The translations under genes were made by a program, and so were the position numbers. From Brachionus rotundiformis (taxonomy: Eukaryota > Rotifera > Eurotatoria > Ploima > Brachionidae): a stretch of 64,000 nt of DNA. Below, piece after piece: positions 44,495 through 57,327 of the stretch (within the stretch, counting starts at the first letter, position 1; each line of letters starts with the position of its first letter). Below the pieces are notes generated by a model. The model was not told where the DNA came from, made no database searches, and was given only the letters and a program-made list of their open reading frames with translations. The stretch is from positions 1,767,923 to 1,831,922 of the forward strand of contig JAESIW010000200.1 of NCBI GenBank assembly GCA_016802295.1, given 5' to 3'.

Positions 44495-47413
44495 TCAAAC
44501 TGTTTTTCGCTGTTCTACATGTGAATGATGATGGTAAACAAACGAAATGTTATCACTCCAAACAGCTTTTAAGATCGGATCAACTAGATTTTTTTTATCA
44601 GCACAGTGGTTCCACTGGCTTAGGTCACAGGTACAATCTGAATCTTCTGGTGGTGGCTTAACCTGTATATTGTTGACACATCTCTTGCACTTAAATTTTT
44701 CATGTGTATCACTTTTAGTATCTTCATTAAGAGTAAACAAGTCCCTCAATTCGTTCAAACTAAAGTGTCTTTCCACGTCTTCTTCATTATCAACTACGCA
44801 ACTACTTAAGGCTTTTTTGTGAGCTTGTCTCTGAAATATCTTTTCCTCCAAAGTTCCAGTAGACAATAGCCGGTAGATCTTTTCAAAATTTAGCTAAATT
44901 TTATTATTTAATTTGAAATTTTCTTACAAAACATTGCTTTTTTTGACCATCTCTCCACACTCTAGCCATGGCCTGGTCATCATTAGCAGGGTTCCAATCT
45001 GGATCAAACATTACCAGTCTATTTGCTCCAATCAAATTTAGACCACAGCCTCCTGCTTTCGAAGAAAGCATAAAAATAAAATCCGAACTGCATGGATCAT
45101 TGAATTGTTCGACTATTTTTCCTCTCTTTTTTATGGTCATAGAGCCGTCCAAGCGAACATAATTATATCGCCTAAGCACACAAAGCTTTGTAAACATGTC
45201 CAATGTTTGAGTGTAATTTGATACAAGGACTACTTTGTCTGTTGTATTAGCTCTAATTGCGGCCAAAAGGTAGTCCAATACTGCCATTTTTCCAGAAAAT
45301 TCACATTGGATACTTTTTATGTCGAAATTTGCTGGAAACAATTTTAAAGCATTTTCAAAACCTTTTTCTTTTTTTACACATTTGTCATATATAAGTTCGG
45401 GATCTTATTTAAATACTATTAATTACAATTTTATAATTAAATAATTAAAAAAATTATACGATTGCAGAGTTTTTTCATTTGGGTAATAGCTGATAGAGTT
45501 GAGTTTGATAATTTGATATCAGATTCACTTTTAGCATCCAAATCGTCAATATTGTTCGACTTACAAAACATCTTATAAAGCTCCACTTGAAGAGGGGTAA
45601 GCCGACAGACCACAACTTGTTCAACTAGAAATTAAATCAAATTAGTACAATTTAAAAGAATCTAAATTTAATCAAAAAATAGAAGACTACTTTTTATGGG
45701 TAAATATTTGGTCAATAGAGCTTGGGTGCGTCTGATAATGCATTTGTTCACAACTGATGCCAATTCATTTAGCTTTTCGTTTCCAAGTTGTTGGTCAGCA
45801 GGTGAAGCAGAGCTGTCTCGACCTCTGATGATAGGAATTTCAAATCGTTTCCTGAATTCTGCTGCTGTGCCCAATATGCCTCCATTAACAAAATGAACAA
45901 GAGAAAAATACTCTAGGAGATCATTCTGAATAGGAGTACCAGATAGCAAAATTCTTCTTTGGGTCTGTAGAGCATTTAATGCTGTATAAGTTTGGTTTTC
46001 TGAATTTTTGAGACGATGACCCTAAATAATTGTTTAATATTAATATAAAAAACTTGATAATCTAATTTACCTCATCACATATTACAAGACCGATTGGTGA
46101 TTTGGTCAAAATTGCTGCATGAGCTCGAAAGGTCTCATAAGAAATGATCAAAATTGGATTCATTATTCTTCTTCCTTGCTGGAACATGAAAAGCTCTAGC
46201 AAATGATAACTTTATTTTTAAAAATATATCTTAATTAAAATAATTACTTAATTTAGTCTCTATTTCATCTTTTCCTCCTCCGTCTATGGCTAAAGGATTG
46301 CATTTTTTCTGCAACCATTTATTGATTTCGTTGTACCAATTTTTTACAAGAGAACTTGGAGTGACAATTATAGCCTTATCTATAATAGGCTTGCAATCAG
46401 GACCTTGTTTCTAATTAATAAAAAATATAATCAAAATTATTTAAGAAGATTAGTTTTACCAATAAGGTCCAAGTAAGTGTGATACACTGAAGTGTTTTTC
46501 CAAGACCCTGAAATTAAGGAAAAATTAAGATACACTAATGCAATAATTAGGATTACCATTTCGTCTGCCATAATGCATCCAAAGTTTTCAGGAATTTGAA
46601 CACCTGTTACACAATCAAACATAAATTTTACACCCTAATCATTTTATAAATTAGAATTATCAATAAAAAATCTTTTAAAAATACCTCGCGTTGATGAGGT
46701 CTAAGCACTTTTCCAACCATTGGATCAACAACTACATGCACTGGAATCTTATTTCTGATAATATTAAAATTTAATTTTAATTTACAACCTTATTGAAAAT
46801 TACTGATCAACTTTGAGCATTTCCTGTGCACTTAGCTCAGGCGGTGAATAAAGAATAACTGCATTTTCTTCCTCTGGATCAAACAAAGGCTGTCTTGCAC
46901 CCTGCCGTCTGGTCCCCAACGATTTATAAGATGAAGATGATTGATAATTTGGAATTGGTATTTTGAATGGTCGGTGAATTAAATTTTTTATAAATTCTTC
47001 CTAAATTTAATGTTGTAGAAAAATTGGAAAGATTAACTTCTACTTTTTTACATGATTTGAACTTCCAGATGTTTCTATAACCACTTCATTTCCAGATTTT
47101 TTTGTGTTTTTTTTATCTAAGTTGTTATCTACGTTTGTTAATGGCTTTCGAAATGGAGATATAAAATTTGAGGCATCATAATTATCATGAGCTTTATTTT
47201 TAGATTTTTTCAAATTTTCTCTTAGTTTAGACCAATCGTTTGAGTTGGCCACAATTTTGGTTTTTGTTGATCTGTCCTCCTCTTCATCATCACTTTTTGT
47301 CTTTCTTTTCAAACCTAACGAAGTTGCCAACTGGCTTGGTGCTGCGCTTCTTTTATGAATACAATTTAATTATTAATATCTTTATATATTTTGGAATCAA
47401 AATACCTCCTCAT
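44495..47413 (-). CDS. RAD54L: RAD54-like DNA repair ATPase
   Basis: SWI2/SNF2 DNA translocase that works with RAD51 in homologous recombination. Twelve exons: 47413-47406, 47349-47052, 47000-46804, 46754-46685, 46634-46557, 46507-46460, 46410-46248, 46195-46071, 46021-45691, 45624-45460, 45403-44928, 44878-44495; phases close to 780 aa (human 747). The N-terminus MRRSAAPSQLA equals human MRRSLAPSQLA, which confirms the 8-base coding exon 1. Walker A DEMGLGKTLQC is split by an intron after DEM, DEGH box ICDEGHRLKN is also split, then SGTPIQNDLLEYFSLVHFVN, SNYTQTLDMFTKL, LSSKAGGCGLNLIGANRLVM, MARVWRDGQKK, and the C-terminal FSLNELRDLF zinc-finger-like region with paired Cys. Intact. Confidence 0.96.
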
Positions 47414-47745
47414 TTTGAAAAATTTAAAATTTAAAATTTAAGAATTTTTTAAATTTTACTTTTAATTAAAAAAATAAATGCATAATGAAAACTAAATTAA
47501 ATAATCTCCTAAGTGGTAATTAATCGACCAATAACTAACTTGTCATTTCTTCATCATACTTTAAAAATTCTTCTAATTAGAAAATGAAAATTATTAAAAA
47601 ATTCTGATATAATTTTTTATTATTTTTGTTTTTAAATAATCACTATAATTTATAGGAATATTTATTTATTGATAAAGCTAAATTATATTGAATTCGAAAC
47701 CAACTCTTTTAGCCAAATTAAAGTAATAACAAAAATAATTTTGAT
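47414..47745. other. Spacer between RAD54L and carboxylesterase
   Basis: 332 bp AT-rich, containing the 5' flank of RAD54L and the 3' flank of the esterase, both on the minus strand. Nothing further seen. Confidence 0.4.
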
Positions 47746-49443
47746 TTAAGGATTCAGTGCGATTTCATCCCACAACAAGCATTTTCTGTTAAGATTATAT
47801 TTTAATCTAGGTTCATTGTTTATTTTTCCATACTTTATGTAAAAAAAGTTAACTGAATCATTTGATATTGTTGATCCATGGGGTTTCCAATCAAAGGCAG
47901 GTATCTTGTATTTAACAAAATCAGTCCAGTATCTAACCATTCTTTCAGAGAGTAACTTATCTTCCGAAGAATAATCTTGGTAGCCTTTATAGCGTAGAGC
48001 CGAACCAAACATGTAACCAATTTCATCTTCATGATTTGCCCCGTCGTAATTGACCCAATAGCCATCCCAATATTTTGGTCTTTGGGCAAATTCGTAAGAA
48101 AACATTTTACCATTATTGTATTTTGCAACAAGCTCATTAAATAAATAATGAGGACATGGAAAATAAAAATCACCAAGAATATCCAAAAAATACCTAAAAT
48201 AATCAACATTAGTTACATTATTGTCTGATTGCTGTATGTAAGTGCTTATAAGTTCGTCAACCTTTGAATTATTTTTACTCAATCCTAAACGATTAACTAA
48301 AATTGGTTTTATCCTGTCTTTATTGCCATTCATCATGGCTATAATATCATTTTTTAAGTTCTGTTCATAAGTAATACCGAAAGCTTCTAAATTGTTGAAA
48401 CCGGCCATTACTGGAACTTTGTTGAAATCGCCACTTTTCATATATTCAAGCGGTTCTTTATCAAAATAGTCCGGATCGATTGGAAATATGGGGATATCCA
48501 TTAGCTGAATACCTTTTAAAGTTAATATTTGAGGATTGTATGCTTGCAAAAATTTCAACATATTTGAATTATTGACAAAAATATGACCAAGATTTTCGGC
48601 CAAATGCCGGGTCATATTGGTCGATTCCTCTGGCGAGCGAAGACTGCTTTGAAGATAGAGTCGAAATATGATACCAGATTGTAGAATAGCTGCGGAGAAT
48701 AAGCCTTTACTTTGTTTTGAAATCAAATGATATCCTACACTCCAAGAACCAGCACTTTCTCCACAGATAGTAATTTTATTTGGATCACCACCAAATCTTA
48801 GTGCATTTTCACGAATCCATTTTAGAGCCATTGTTTGATCCTTAAAACCTTGATAGCCTTTTGCCTCAGTTCCTTCAACATAAAGCCATCCAAAAACTCC
48901 CAATCGATAATTGATGGTTATCACAATGATATCGGATATTCCTGCTAGAATAGCTCCATTATATCCATTACTACTTCCTGAAATCAAGCTTCCACCATGA
49001 ATCCAGACTAAAATAGGTCGCAGTGGACCAGTTTCATGCACAACTGTCTTATTAAAAGAGTCAAGACTTGTGTAAATATTTAAATAAAGACAATCCTCTG
49101 AATAGGTTGAAGAATTATCAGTAGTGAATGATCGCTGATAACATTTTGAACTTTGTTTGGTTCCATCTCTTGTGTTTGTCCATTTCTCAGGACTTTCTGG
49201 GTCCTTGAACCTTAAATTTCCTATTGGAGGCTTTGCATATGGAACGGAATGCCAGCTTAATATGAGATTTGTCTCTTGATACGGTTTTGATTCATAATAA
49301 ATCGGATAATTTTCACATTTTCCTCTTATTTTGCCATAAACTGAATCTAAAATCAAACTCGATGGGTCCAAATTCGAACAGCTTGTTTGGGAACTGACAA
49401 TCTGAATTGAAACAATTAAAGCTAAAAGTGCTAGAAATGTCAT
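47746..49443 (-). CDS. Type-B carboxylesterase, secreted
   Basis: Alpha/beta-hydrolase of the carboxylesterase/cholinesterase family; substrate not predictable from sequence. Intronless frame of 565 aa. Signal peptide (TFLALLALIVSIQIVSS); family signature SEDCLYLNIYTS; oxyanion-hole WIHGGS; nucleophile in ICGESAGSWS; acidic triad member probably Glu in FNNLEAFG; His in GANHEDEIGYMFG, so the Ser-Glu-His triad looks complete. Several N-glycosylation sequons. No C-terminal GPI or transmembrane segment, so likely a free secreted enzyme. Juvenile-hormone-esterase, glutactin or AChE-like assignments cannot be separated. The absence of introns contrasts with most neighbours. Confidence 0.93.
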   Translation of the reverse strand: MTFLALLALIVSIQIVSSQTSCSNLDPSSLILDSVYGKIRGKCENYPIYYESKPYQETNLILSWHSVPYAKPPIGNLRFKDPESPEKWTNTRDGTKQSSKCYQRSFTTDNSSTYSEDCLYLNIYTSLDSFNKTVVHETGPLRPILVWIHGGSLISGSSNGYNGAILAGISDIIVITINYRLGVFGWLYVEGTEAKGYQGFKDQTMALKWIRENALRFGGDPNKITICGESAGSWSVGYHLISKQSKGLFSAAILQSGIIFRLYLQSSLRSPEESTNMTRHLAENLGHIFVNNSNMLKFLQAYNPQILTLKGIQLMDIPIFPIDPDYFDKEPLEYMKSGDFNKVPVMAGFNNLEAFGITYEQNLKNDIIAMMNGNKDRIKPILVNRLGLSKNNSKVDELISTYIQQSDNNVTNVDYFRYFLDILGDFYFPCPHYLFNELVAKYNNGKMFSYEFAQRPKYWDGYWVNYDGANHEDEIGYMFGSALRYKGYQDYSSEDKLLSERMVRYWTDFVKYKIPAFDWKPHGSTISNDSVNFFYIKYGKINNEPRLKYNLNRKCLLWDEIALNP

Positions 49444-50235
49444 TTTAATTTTTAAATTTAATATTTAGATTCTTGGTTTTTAAGTTTATTTATAAGGAAA
49501 TTTTTCAAATGTTAGACACTTTTACCTAATCAAAATTTGATAATTTATATAGGCAACAAGTAAAGAAATAGGTAAAAATTGGTCTTAGATTTTAAAAAGT
49601 TTCATCAAAAATATTCATGTTAAAAGAATAAAAAACGTGTAAAATTTTAAAGAAGTTACTTAACTGTATAAGTTTTTAAGTAATTTTTATATAATTGTAT
49701 TAAGTTTAATATCACTAGAATTTTTTATTTGTGTTTAATTAATACATATGGCTTTTTAAAAAATTTCTCATGATAAATTAATTTAATTATCAATATATAC
49801 AAAAATCTGCATTTAAATTTGGATTTTTTTTAAGACGCAGTGTATTTAAATACTTAAAAATAAAAGTTTAAACTTTTATTTATGTAAATATCCAAAAGTG
49901 GCTTTAATCTACATTTAAATGACAAATAAAATAAGACTAAAAATTTAAAATTAATAAATATTCGAAAAATTGTTGAAATAAATGAATTTCTAAATGGTCC
50001 AAATTTATAGAAGAGAACAAAAATTGAATAGATCTTCTTTAAAATTGATTTTTGATAATTATTTATTAAATTAACTTGAGAATAACTTTCTTAATAGTCA
50101 AAACATAAGGTAAATTTTAATCTGAGAGAAAATAGTAGAATAATTTTTAAATTAAAAATTTAAATTTTATGAATCTTTGCTATTATATGAATCTTTTGTT
50201 CAAAATAAAATAATAACAAATTTTTAACTTTAAAA
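49444..50235. other. Divergent intergenic region
   Basis: About 790 bp between the start codons of the carboxylesterase (-) and the STK16-like kinase (+), so it should hold both promoters. Strongly AT-rich; no motif can be named. Confidence 0.45.
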
Positions 50236-51310
50236 ATGGGATGTGGCTGTACCAAAGAAGCGATTACCATAGAGAATAAAAAATTCCTGATTTTGAGTAG
50301 AATTGCAGACGGGTAAGCATTTGAACATTCTTATAAATTTTTAATTTTATTTGTCATAAAGAGGCTTTGGCAGCATAGATTTAATTGAAGAATCGAATTC
50401 AAAAAAACTTTTCGCTCTTAAGACAGTTAAATGTGAATCTAAAAATGAAATTGAAAGAACATCAATGGAAAACAAATACTATAAATTATTAAATAATCAC
50501 AATAATTTAGGTAAATCCAGATTAATTTGATTTTAAAAAAATTCTCATTTTTTAAATTAGTTAAATTAATTTATGACTCAATAATTGAAGATACCAAAAC
50601 TCAAAGATATCTTATATTATCTGTTTTTCCTTTTTATAGAGTAAAAATTAACAAAGTTATTTTTTAATTAAATTTATTTTAATTGCTTTATTTAGCAAGG
50701 GAATCTACAAGATGAAATAGAATCCAATCTTAAATCAAGCATTTTTATTCAATCAAATAGATTAGTAAAATTGTTTGAAGGAATATGTGATGGGCTAAAG
50801 TATATTCACGATTCAAATCTGACACATAGGGATCTCAAGCCTCATAACGTCTTGCTGAGCGATGATCGTCAGGTAGCAGTATTGACAGATTTCGGTTCAA
50901 TGACATCAAAAACAATAGATATTGATAGTTCAAAAAAGTGTCAGGAAATCGAAGATTGGGCTTCGGAAAATTGCAGTATGTCATACCGAGCACCTGAGCT
51001 ATTTTCACCAAAACAAGGAAGCGTAATTGATGAAAGAGCAGATATATGGTCACTAGGATGCGTTCTGTACGCAATGATGTACAATAAAGCTCCTTTTGAT
51101 TATGTTTTTGAAAAAGGTGATAGTCTAGCACTGGCAGTGACGAACGCCAACTTTACCATACCGACCACTAGAACAAAAGACCATATCCTCATTAGCATTG
51201 TAAAAAACACTATTGTTTATGATCCAGAATGCAGGCACAGTGTTGCAGCGATCATAAACGATTTACATAAAATTGAATTTTCTCACTCGAATCAAGTTGA
51301 AATTGTTTAA
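50236..51310 (+). CDS. STK16: STK16-like serine/threonine kinase (NAK family)
   Basis: Golgi/membrane-anchored kinase. Exons 50236-50312, 50362-50510, 50561-50640, 50696-51310; phases close to 306 aa (human 305). The N-terminus MGCGC offers Gly2 for myristoylation and Cys for palmitoylation, as in human MGHALCVC. Kinase motifs: glycine loop ADGGFGSID (split by intron 1), FALKTVK Lys, HRDLKPHNVLL, DFGSM (human DLGSM), CSMSYRAPELFS, VIDERADIWSLGCVLYAMM and FEKGDSLALAV, all STK16-specific. Intact. Its last 56 codons and 111 bp of 3' flank are repeated exactly 1140 bp downstream. Confidence 0.95.
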
Positions 51311-51421
51311 TTTAAATTCACAATTTATTTATTTTATAGTTATGTATTTAAGAAAATTATTTTGTTCCTGAGTTCTTAGAATTTTAATCTTGGATAAAGT
51401 CATTAAATTAGAATTTATAAA
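51140..51421 (+). repeat. Left copy of 282-bp exact direct repeat (STK16 3' end)
   Basis: Identical to 52280-52561 base for base, with unrelated sequence either side. This copy is the authentic gene end. Confidence 0.95.
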
Positions 51422-52279
51422 ATTTTCTATTTTGAATTAATTAATTCTTTGAAAAAAATTTAAATCTGCTTTAAAAAAATAAAATTTATTGAAACAAAAT
51501 TATTCAATTAAATAATTTAATTTAACTGATCAAAAAAATTCATGAAGAATTATAAATATTGATTTATTCTTAAAGTTTAAAAAATGTTTTCAAATATTTT
51601 TTTACAATAATTTAGAAAATAGAAGGACTAATCTTTTAGAGAATAATTTATAATAAATATAAAAATCATTTTCTTAATCTTTGAAATTATTTCATAATCG
51701 ACTTAAATTACTAATTCTTATGATCACATGAGCTAATCTAAAAACAATGTTCGATTATTTATTATTTATCTTATTTTCTTAATTAAGAATTTACTTTTTT
51801 TTAATTAAAAGAAATTAGAGGACAATAATATAAATCAATGACTATTAAATTTAAATATTAAAAAGATTTGAAAAAAATTAGGATAAAAATGTTGGAGCTT
51901 AGCTATCATTATTTTTTAAGTTGAAAACTATCTTGCCTTTACCAATAAAAAAATTAAATTTTTTCCCTCTTAAAGTAAAAGTGAATTCAAAATATTAAAA
52001 TTTGTAAAAAATAATTGATTTTTTGAAAATAAATTTTCAATAATTAACAATTTCCTATTTGCTTTTTATTAGTTTTTTATTTATTAATAAATATGTTTAA
52101 ATATATTCTTACGCGAATTAATTCGATTTTTAACCTATTATTAGAAAGAATAATTAAATTCTAATTTTGGAAATATGAAAAGGATCAACATTTTTAATAA
52201 AAAATTAAAATATTTTAAAATTATTAAAATGTTATTAAATTTATATATTTTTTTCGATTGATAAATAAAGAATGCATTA
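51422..52279. other. Spacer between the two repeat copies
   Basis: About 860 bp of AT-rich sequence; no gene seen. If the repeat arose by tandem duplication followed by insertion, this would be the inserted or diverged part. Confidence 0.4.
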
Positions 52280-52561
52280 ACGAACGCCAACTTTACCATA
52301 CCGACCACTAGAACAAAAGACCATATCCTCATTAGCATTGTAAAAAACACTATTGTTTATGATCCAGAATGCAGGCACAGTGTTGCAGCGATCATAAACG
52401 ATTTACATAAAATTGAATTTTCTCACTCGAATCAAGTTGAAATTGTTTAATTTAAATTCACAATTTATTTATTTTATAGTTATGTATTTAAGAAAATTAT
52501 TTTGTTCCTGAGTTCTTAGAATTTTAATCTTGGATAAAGTCATTAAATTAGAATTTATAAA
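52280..52561 (+). pseudogene. Duplicated STK16 C-terminal fragment
   Basis: Exact copy of 51140-51421, covering the last 56 codons, stop and 111 bp of 3' flank of the kinase. No kinase core precedes it, so it cannot be functional. Complete identity points to a very recent event or an assembly artefact. Confidence 0.9.
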
Positions 52562-53733
52562 TTCTTTTTTATTTGTTATCAAAGTTAAAATATGTACAAG
52601 AATTATTTTCTATTAACTTTTTATTGCTTTTATTATATTTAGATATAATCATTGAATAAAATCATGTGCTTTTCAAAATATTTTCTTTCCTTACTAAAAA
52701 TTGTGACCGTGGTTTTTCTTATCTTATCATTCGAGTCGTCAATTAAGGAGACAATTATTTGATAAATTTTTAAAATAGTTTAAGAAATATCCAATTTCAA
52801 ATGATAATAGATATCCAAGGTTTATATTTTATATATCTTTAATTTTTTTGCATTTTTAATTAAAATAATTTTTTAGCAAACATTTATATAAAATTCTTTA
52901 TTTAAATTAAATTTGATTCTTTATTTTTATGAAAAAAAATCTTAATGTTTTTTTGTTTTGTCTTGAGGAAGCTGAACAAAATCGGTTAATTAAATCCTGT
53001 TTAAATTTCTATTATTTGGTATTTTATTTTGGTAATTTGGCCAAAAATAACTGATGTTATTAGTGAAATTAATTTTCATCTTTGCGTAATAAGGGCAATT
53101 TTAATTAATTAGAATTAAAAAATTAAAAATTTTTCTCTCATCAGCAAGCATTATTTTGTTATTCAATTGGAATCGATGAATAAATGTTGCCATAGCTCTT
53201 TACGACGGAATTTATTTAAAGAATTTTTTATTTTCAAAGCCAAATCTTGAATTAAATAAGAAATTAAGAAAAGTCAAAACAAAACAAAAAAATCTTAATA
53301 AAATGTTTTAGAAATATTTAGCTAAATTGTTCGGAGGCCAAACAAATTCAAATTTTTTAGCATAAAGTTTATTTATTTGACTATAAAGTAATTGTTCCAA
53401 TTGTACCAAAAAAATGCTGTATTACCTGAACATTTTACTATCAAGCACAAAATATCTTTATCAGTATCTAGAGTTCTGTGCAGACGCAAATCTAAAAGCT
53501 ACGTCTCGACTCTAAATCTTAACTTAATGTTTTTTTCTTTAGTCTTTATTTTTGCCAAACGCTTCCGGCGATCTAGCTTAATTAAGAAATAAAATTAGAC
53601 AAGTATTATAATGTTCATTGCTTATTTGAACAATTAATTTTGAGTAAAATGTACTTATTAAGATTTTTTAAAAAAGACAAATTTATATTATTAAATTTTT
53701 AGAAATTAAAGAGACATAAATTGGAATCTTGGA
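52562..53733. other. Intergenic, nothing recognised
   Basis: AT-rich. A 66-codon frame at 53392-53592 has no recognisable similarity or splice partners and is not called. Confidence 0.4.
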
Positions 53734-55273
53734 ATGAACACAAAAAATAATACATCTTTGGATCTTGAGAGACCTCGATTGCTAGTTGACAGATTTATAT
53801 CCTCGGCACACGAGGGAAATACTCGGCAATCAAATGTATCTAAAATTATAAATTTGAACATTGCCAAGCAAACTTTGATAAAGCCTCAGGCGCGGACCCC
53901 TTTTGTTCGATCACCGGCAAAAGACTCTTTGCGAGAACGAAATATTAAAGAATGGGCGTTTAAGAAAATAGACCTCAAGGATTTATTGAAATCAAAGGAG
54001 CTCGATTCAAAAAACGAAATTCAAAGTAAGAAGAGTGAAATTGTTTTGGATGAGGACGAAATTCTGGGCCTTTCTACCAAGAAAATTGATCTATCCGAGC
54101 TGGTCGACACAGAAGCAGATGATGAGTTTTACAGACAACACCGAAATTCAGGAATGTACAAAAATAGAGCTGATGCACAGAAAAATATTCTCTTTAAACT
54201 CCTGGATAAGCGTTTGCTGGATATTTCCAAAGATCGCTTCAAAATAATGAACCATGTTGATTACCAGAAAAAAATTTTTATTAAAAAACAACTACTGAAA
54301 AGCAAATCGTTACCTGGCTTAAAGTGAGATTTGTCTCCTCATTAACTAAGAAAACCCTTTAAATTTTATTCTAACTTTACTAATTTGATTTAAAAAAAAT
54401 TTAATTAAAATTAATTACAAAAACGAGGTAATTTCAGGGAATATTTAGGCATATAGAAAACAGTTATAAAAACCAGAAAGTTATTCAATAAAAATTAAAT
54501 TTAAAGCATATTTTTCAAGCTGTGCTGCACTAGAAACTTTCAATCCACATCAATTTGACCAATTGCAAGACATGGAAGCAGCTTTGAACAGTATAAGAAA
54601 ACAGGAAAAAGCTTCACGAACCAAATCCGGCACTAAAAGCTTAGCATTCGTCAATAGCTCTTATTTGTTATCCAGGTCCAGAGAAAAAAGCACAATTTTA
54701 CTAAACGAAATGGAAGATATCGAGCCAGGTGAATCAGACAAAATTACCAATGACCAAAACGCACTCTTAAATTTTTCCAAACCCAATAGTTTAAAAAAAT
54801 TGAAATCAATTAATCAATTAAGTTTTGATTCTAATATAAATGACAAACTAAACGAATCATTGGTGATTAACAACAACTTAGCTGCTCTAATAGTTGAAGA
54901 TACTTTAAACCAAAATCAGCGAGCAAATACCTTCCATGGGAAAGAAAATATGAAACCTGGATCCATCTATCGACTTCCATCTAAGATATCTACTAGGGGC
55001 TCAAGGGTTTATGCGAATGAAGACAGTGCTCGATCAATCAAGATACCTGTTATCGACCATAGGTTTAATGATTTAATTAATTTCATTAAACCTTGTTATT
55101 TACACAAAGAACCAAAGGATATAAATAAAATTATAAATCAAAATGAAGCGCTTAAATCAGACAATCTTAATTTGGAAAGGCAAGAAAAAGTGAAAAAATT
55201 ACGAGACAACAATGGAAGATTGGCCGATATTGCAAGGAATATTATCGAAAATGGAGACTATTCAGTTTATTAA
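53734..55273 (+). CDS. Unrecognised, mostly disordered protein with KEN box
   Basis: Two exons, 53734-54323 and 54520-55273. The donor AAA|GTGAGA and acceptor TTTTTCAAG|C keep the frame across the 196-bp intron (SLPGLNCAALETFNPHQFD), giving 447 aa. Rich in Lys, Asn, Ser and Leu with no transmembrane segment. Predicted helical pieces are DAQKNILFKLLDKRLLDISK and, near the C-terminus, the basic QEKVKKLRDNNGRLADI. Other features: proline-directed Thr/Ser sites (ARTPFVRSPAK), a KEN tripeptide in FHGKENMKP, which is an APC/C degron form, and two similar acidic/basic blocks FKKIDLKDLL and TKKIDLSELV. No family recognised; a cell-cycle or cilium-associated protein is only a guess. Confidence 0.65.
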
Positions 55274-55949
55274 CTTTTGAAATTCGTTTATAAATATTTT
55301 TTCTTAATAAAATTATTTTTTGTAAAAAATACTCTGAATAGGAAATTTTTAATTAAACAATAAATATTACTTTAAATAAAAACTAATTTTAAAATAAATG
55401 ATTATGAATTAAAATTTAGTCATTTTTCGAATAAAAAGTAAAGATAAAAAAATTAAATTAGAATTAATAATAAAAATTTTCATTTAAATATTTTTTATGA
55501 TTTAATCTTATTTTTATCAATTATCTAAGAAATTTAGCTACTAGAATAAACTACTAATAATTAGCTACTTATGTTTAGAAAAATTAATTAATTTCTTATT
55601 TTAAATTTCAAAAGTGTAATTATTAATTAGAATGAATTCTGGGCGCTTATTTTGGTCATCTAGTCTCAATTTTAGATAAAGTGATAGAGTTGTTGAAGAA
55701 AATTTTCCTGAATATTCCTTTTCCCTGGAGTTTCAAAGGTTTTAATGAGAAACTTTTAAGGTTCTGTTAAGAGACCTTTTAAAATTTTAATTTTTTAAAT
55801 CAAATAAATCGAAATCATATGTATAAAAACTAACTAAGTTTGATCAATAATTTTGATAATTAATAAAATTTTCAAAATTCATTTTTATTAAAAAAATATA
55901 AAATAAGAAAAAAAACTACATTTTGTGTCGCTTTCGTAAGGTAAGTTGC
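55274..55949. other. Intergenic, nothing recognised
   Basis: AT-rich spacer following the disordered-protein gene; no gene or repeat supported. Confidence 0.4.
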
Positions 55950-56770
55950 ATTTCATTTGAAAGATGTCGAATGTAGCACCTATTTTTAAGAAACATATTA
56001 GAAACATATTTAATAAATTTGTCATCCAGTTTCTTTCCAAGATACCCAAGCCTCTACCCAAATATCATATGATAGCTATATTATTTGAAACACAACATGA
56101 TTTTAATTCAAAAAGGTCCTGTTCAACAAATCTATTACAGTCATTGGATTACATCACGGCAGCTCTCAACAAAAGTTATTATAAAAATATATGATAAAAA
56201 TTCATTTTTCGAAATCTCTCACTAGAACATCTCATCATAGATAGATATGATTAAAACTGAAAGGAAATAATTAATATTATATGGAGAGTACCACAATGTT
56301 TAGTTTTTGGACATTTTATTTCTAATGTTTATTTATGATATTTCGCCTTGTCTGAAATATGTGTGAAAAATACGCCGATGGTACCAATAAATTCTTCTTT
56401 TGGTTATACCATTTATTCCAGATATGGTACTAACAAATTAGCAAAACAGCTCTGGAAAAAGATCTAGGAATTTATAATCAAAACAATTTGAAGTGAAACA
56501 AAATAAAATATTGTACCAGTAGTCGAAATTTTATTTTGGGTATGATAGTTAAAAGTATAAAGAATTTAAACATTCATTCATTTAAAAATACATCACATGA
56601 CACTTATTAGACATCATCTATACTTTGCCATAAATTCAAGGTACAGAGAGAAGAGCAACAAACCCCTTCCACTTCCAAAATATGACCACCCAAAAAGATA
56701 GGATGAATCAAAATAAAGAACAATAAATAATGTCATAGGTGATTAGATTTTCCATTGAAACATATGGCAA
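55950..56770 (+). mobile_element. Decayed non-LTR retrotransposon RT fragment
   Basis: Plus strand: NVAPIFKKHIRN, HDFNSKRSCSTNLLQSLDYI (RT region with the 'RSC-TNLL' block), then RVPQCLVFGHFISNVYL (the GVPQGSVLGP block of the palm), then weaker pieces to about 56700. Several frameshifts and stops. CR1-like by the block order. Confidence 0.75.
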
Positions 56771-57327
56771 AAATGCGTAAAGTACATAAAAGTCAGGATC
56801 TGTCCAGAATCAGAAAAGTTTATAATTGAACAACAAAAAAGGGTATACATACAGGGTTTTACTATTGTCATTAACAATGAGTCGAATAGTAAAATTTTCA
56901 TTTATGATATAGCATTTTTATCTATAGATTTTTTTTACCAAATATAATTGAATGAATTAAAGAAGATGAAAAAATGTAAAGACACTTTTGAAGAGTTTGT
57001 TAAGTTAACTTTGGAAACTTGGCAAACTAAAAGTGGTTCGTATTTTTGATGCATTTTAAAGGAATAAAATAATATTTCTATTCATTCTATGCTATTTTTC
57101 TCAGTAAAATAAAAAATATTTGTATATGCATGTATCTATCAGTATAAGTGTTGTTTAAATTGAAAAAAACGAGGTTGGAATTTTAGATATAAATTCTATC
57201 TTTTTGCTAAATAAAAAATAATAAACTGAAACATATATTGGTGATATATTTATTGAGTGTCAAAACTTGAATTTTTCACAAATTTAGATTTTATTTTTCT
57301 AATAAAAACAATTAAATTATTTTGAAA
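56771..57327. other. Intergenic upstream of eEF1B
   Basis: AT-rich; possible retroelement remnants at the left end, promoter of the elongation-factor gene at the right. No specific motif. Confidence 0.35.

Noticed and set aside
47835..48209. Minus-strand 124-codon alternative frame
   Set aside because: Out-of-frame shadow of the carboxylesterase.
50835..51131. Minus-strand 98-codon frame
   Set aside because: Antisense of the STK16 kinase core.
53392..53592. 66-codon plus-strand frame
   Set aside because: No similarity, no signal peptide and no credible splice continuation.
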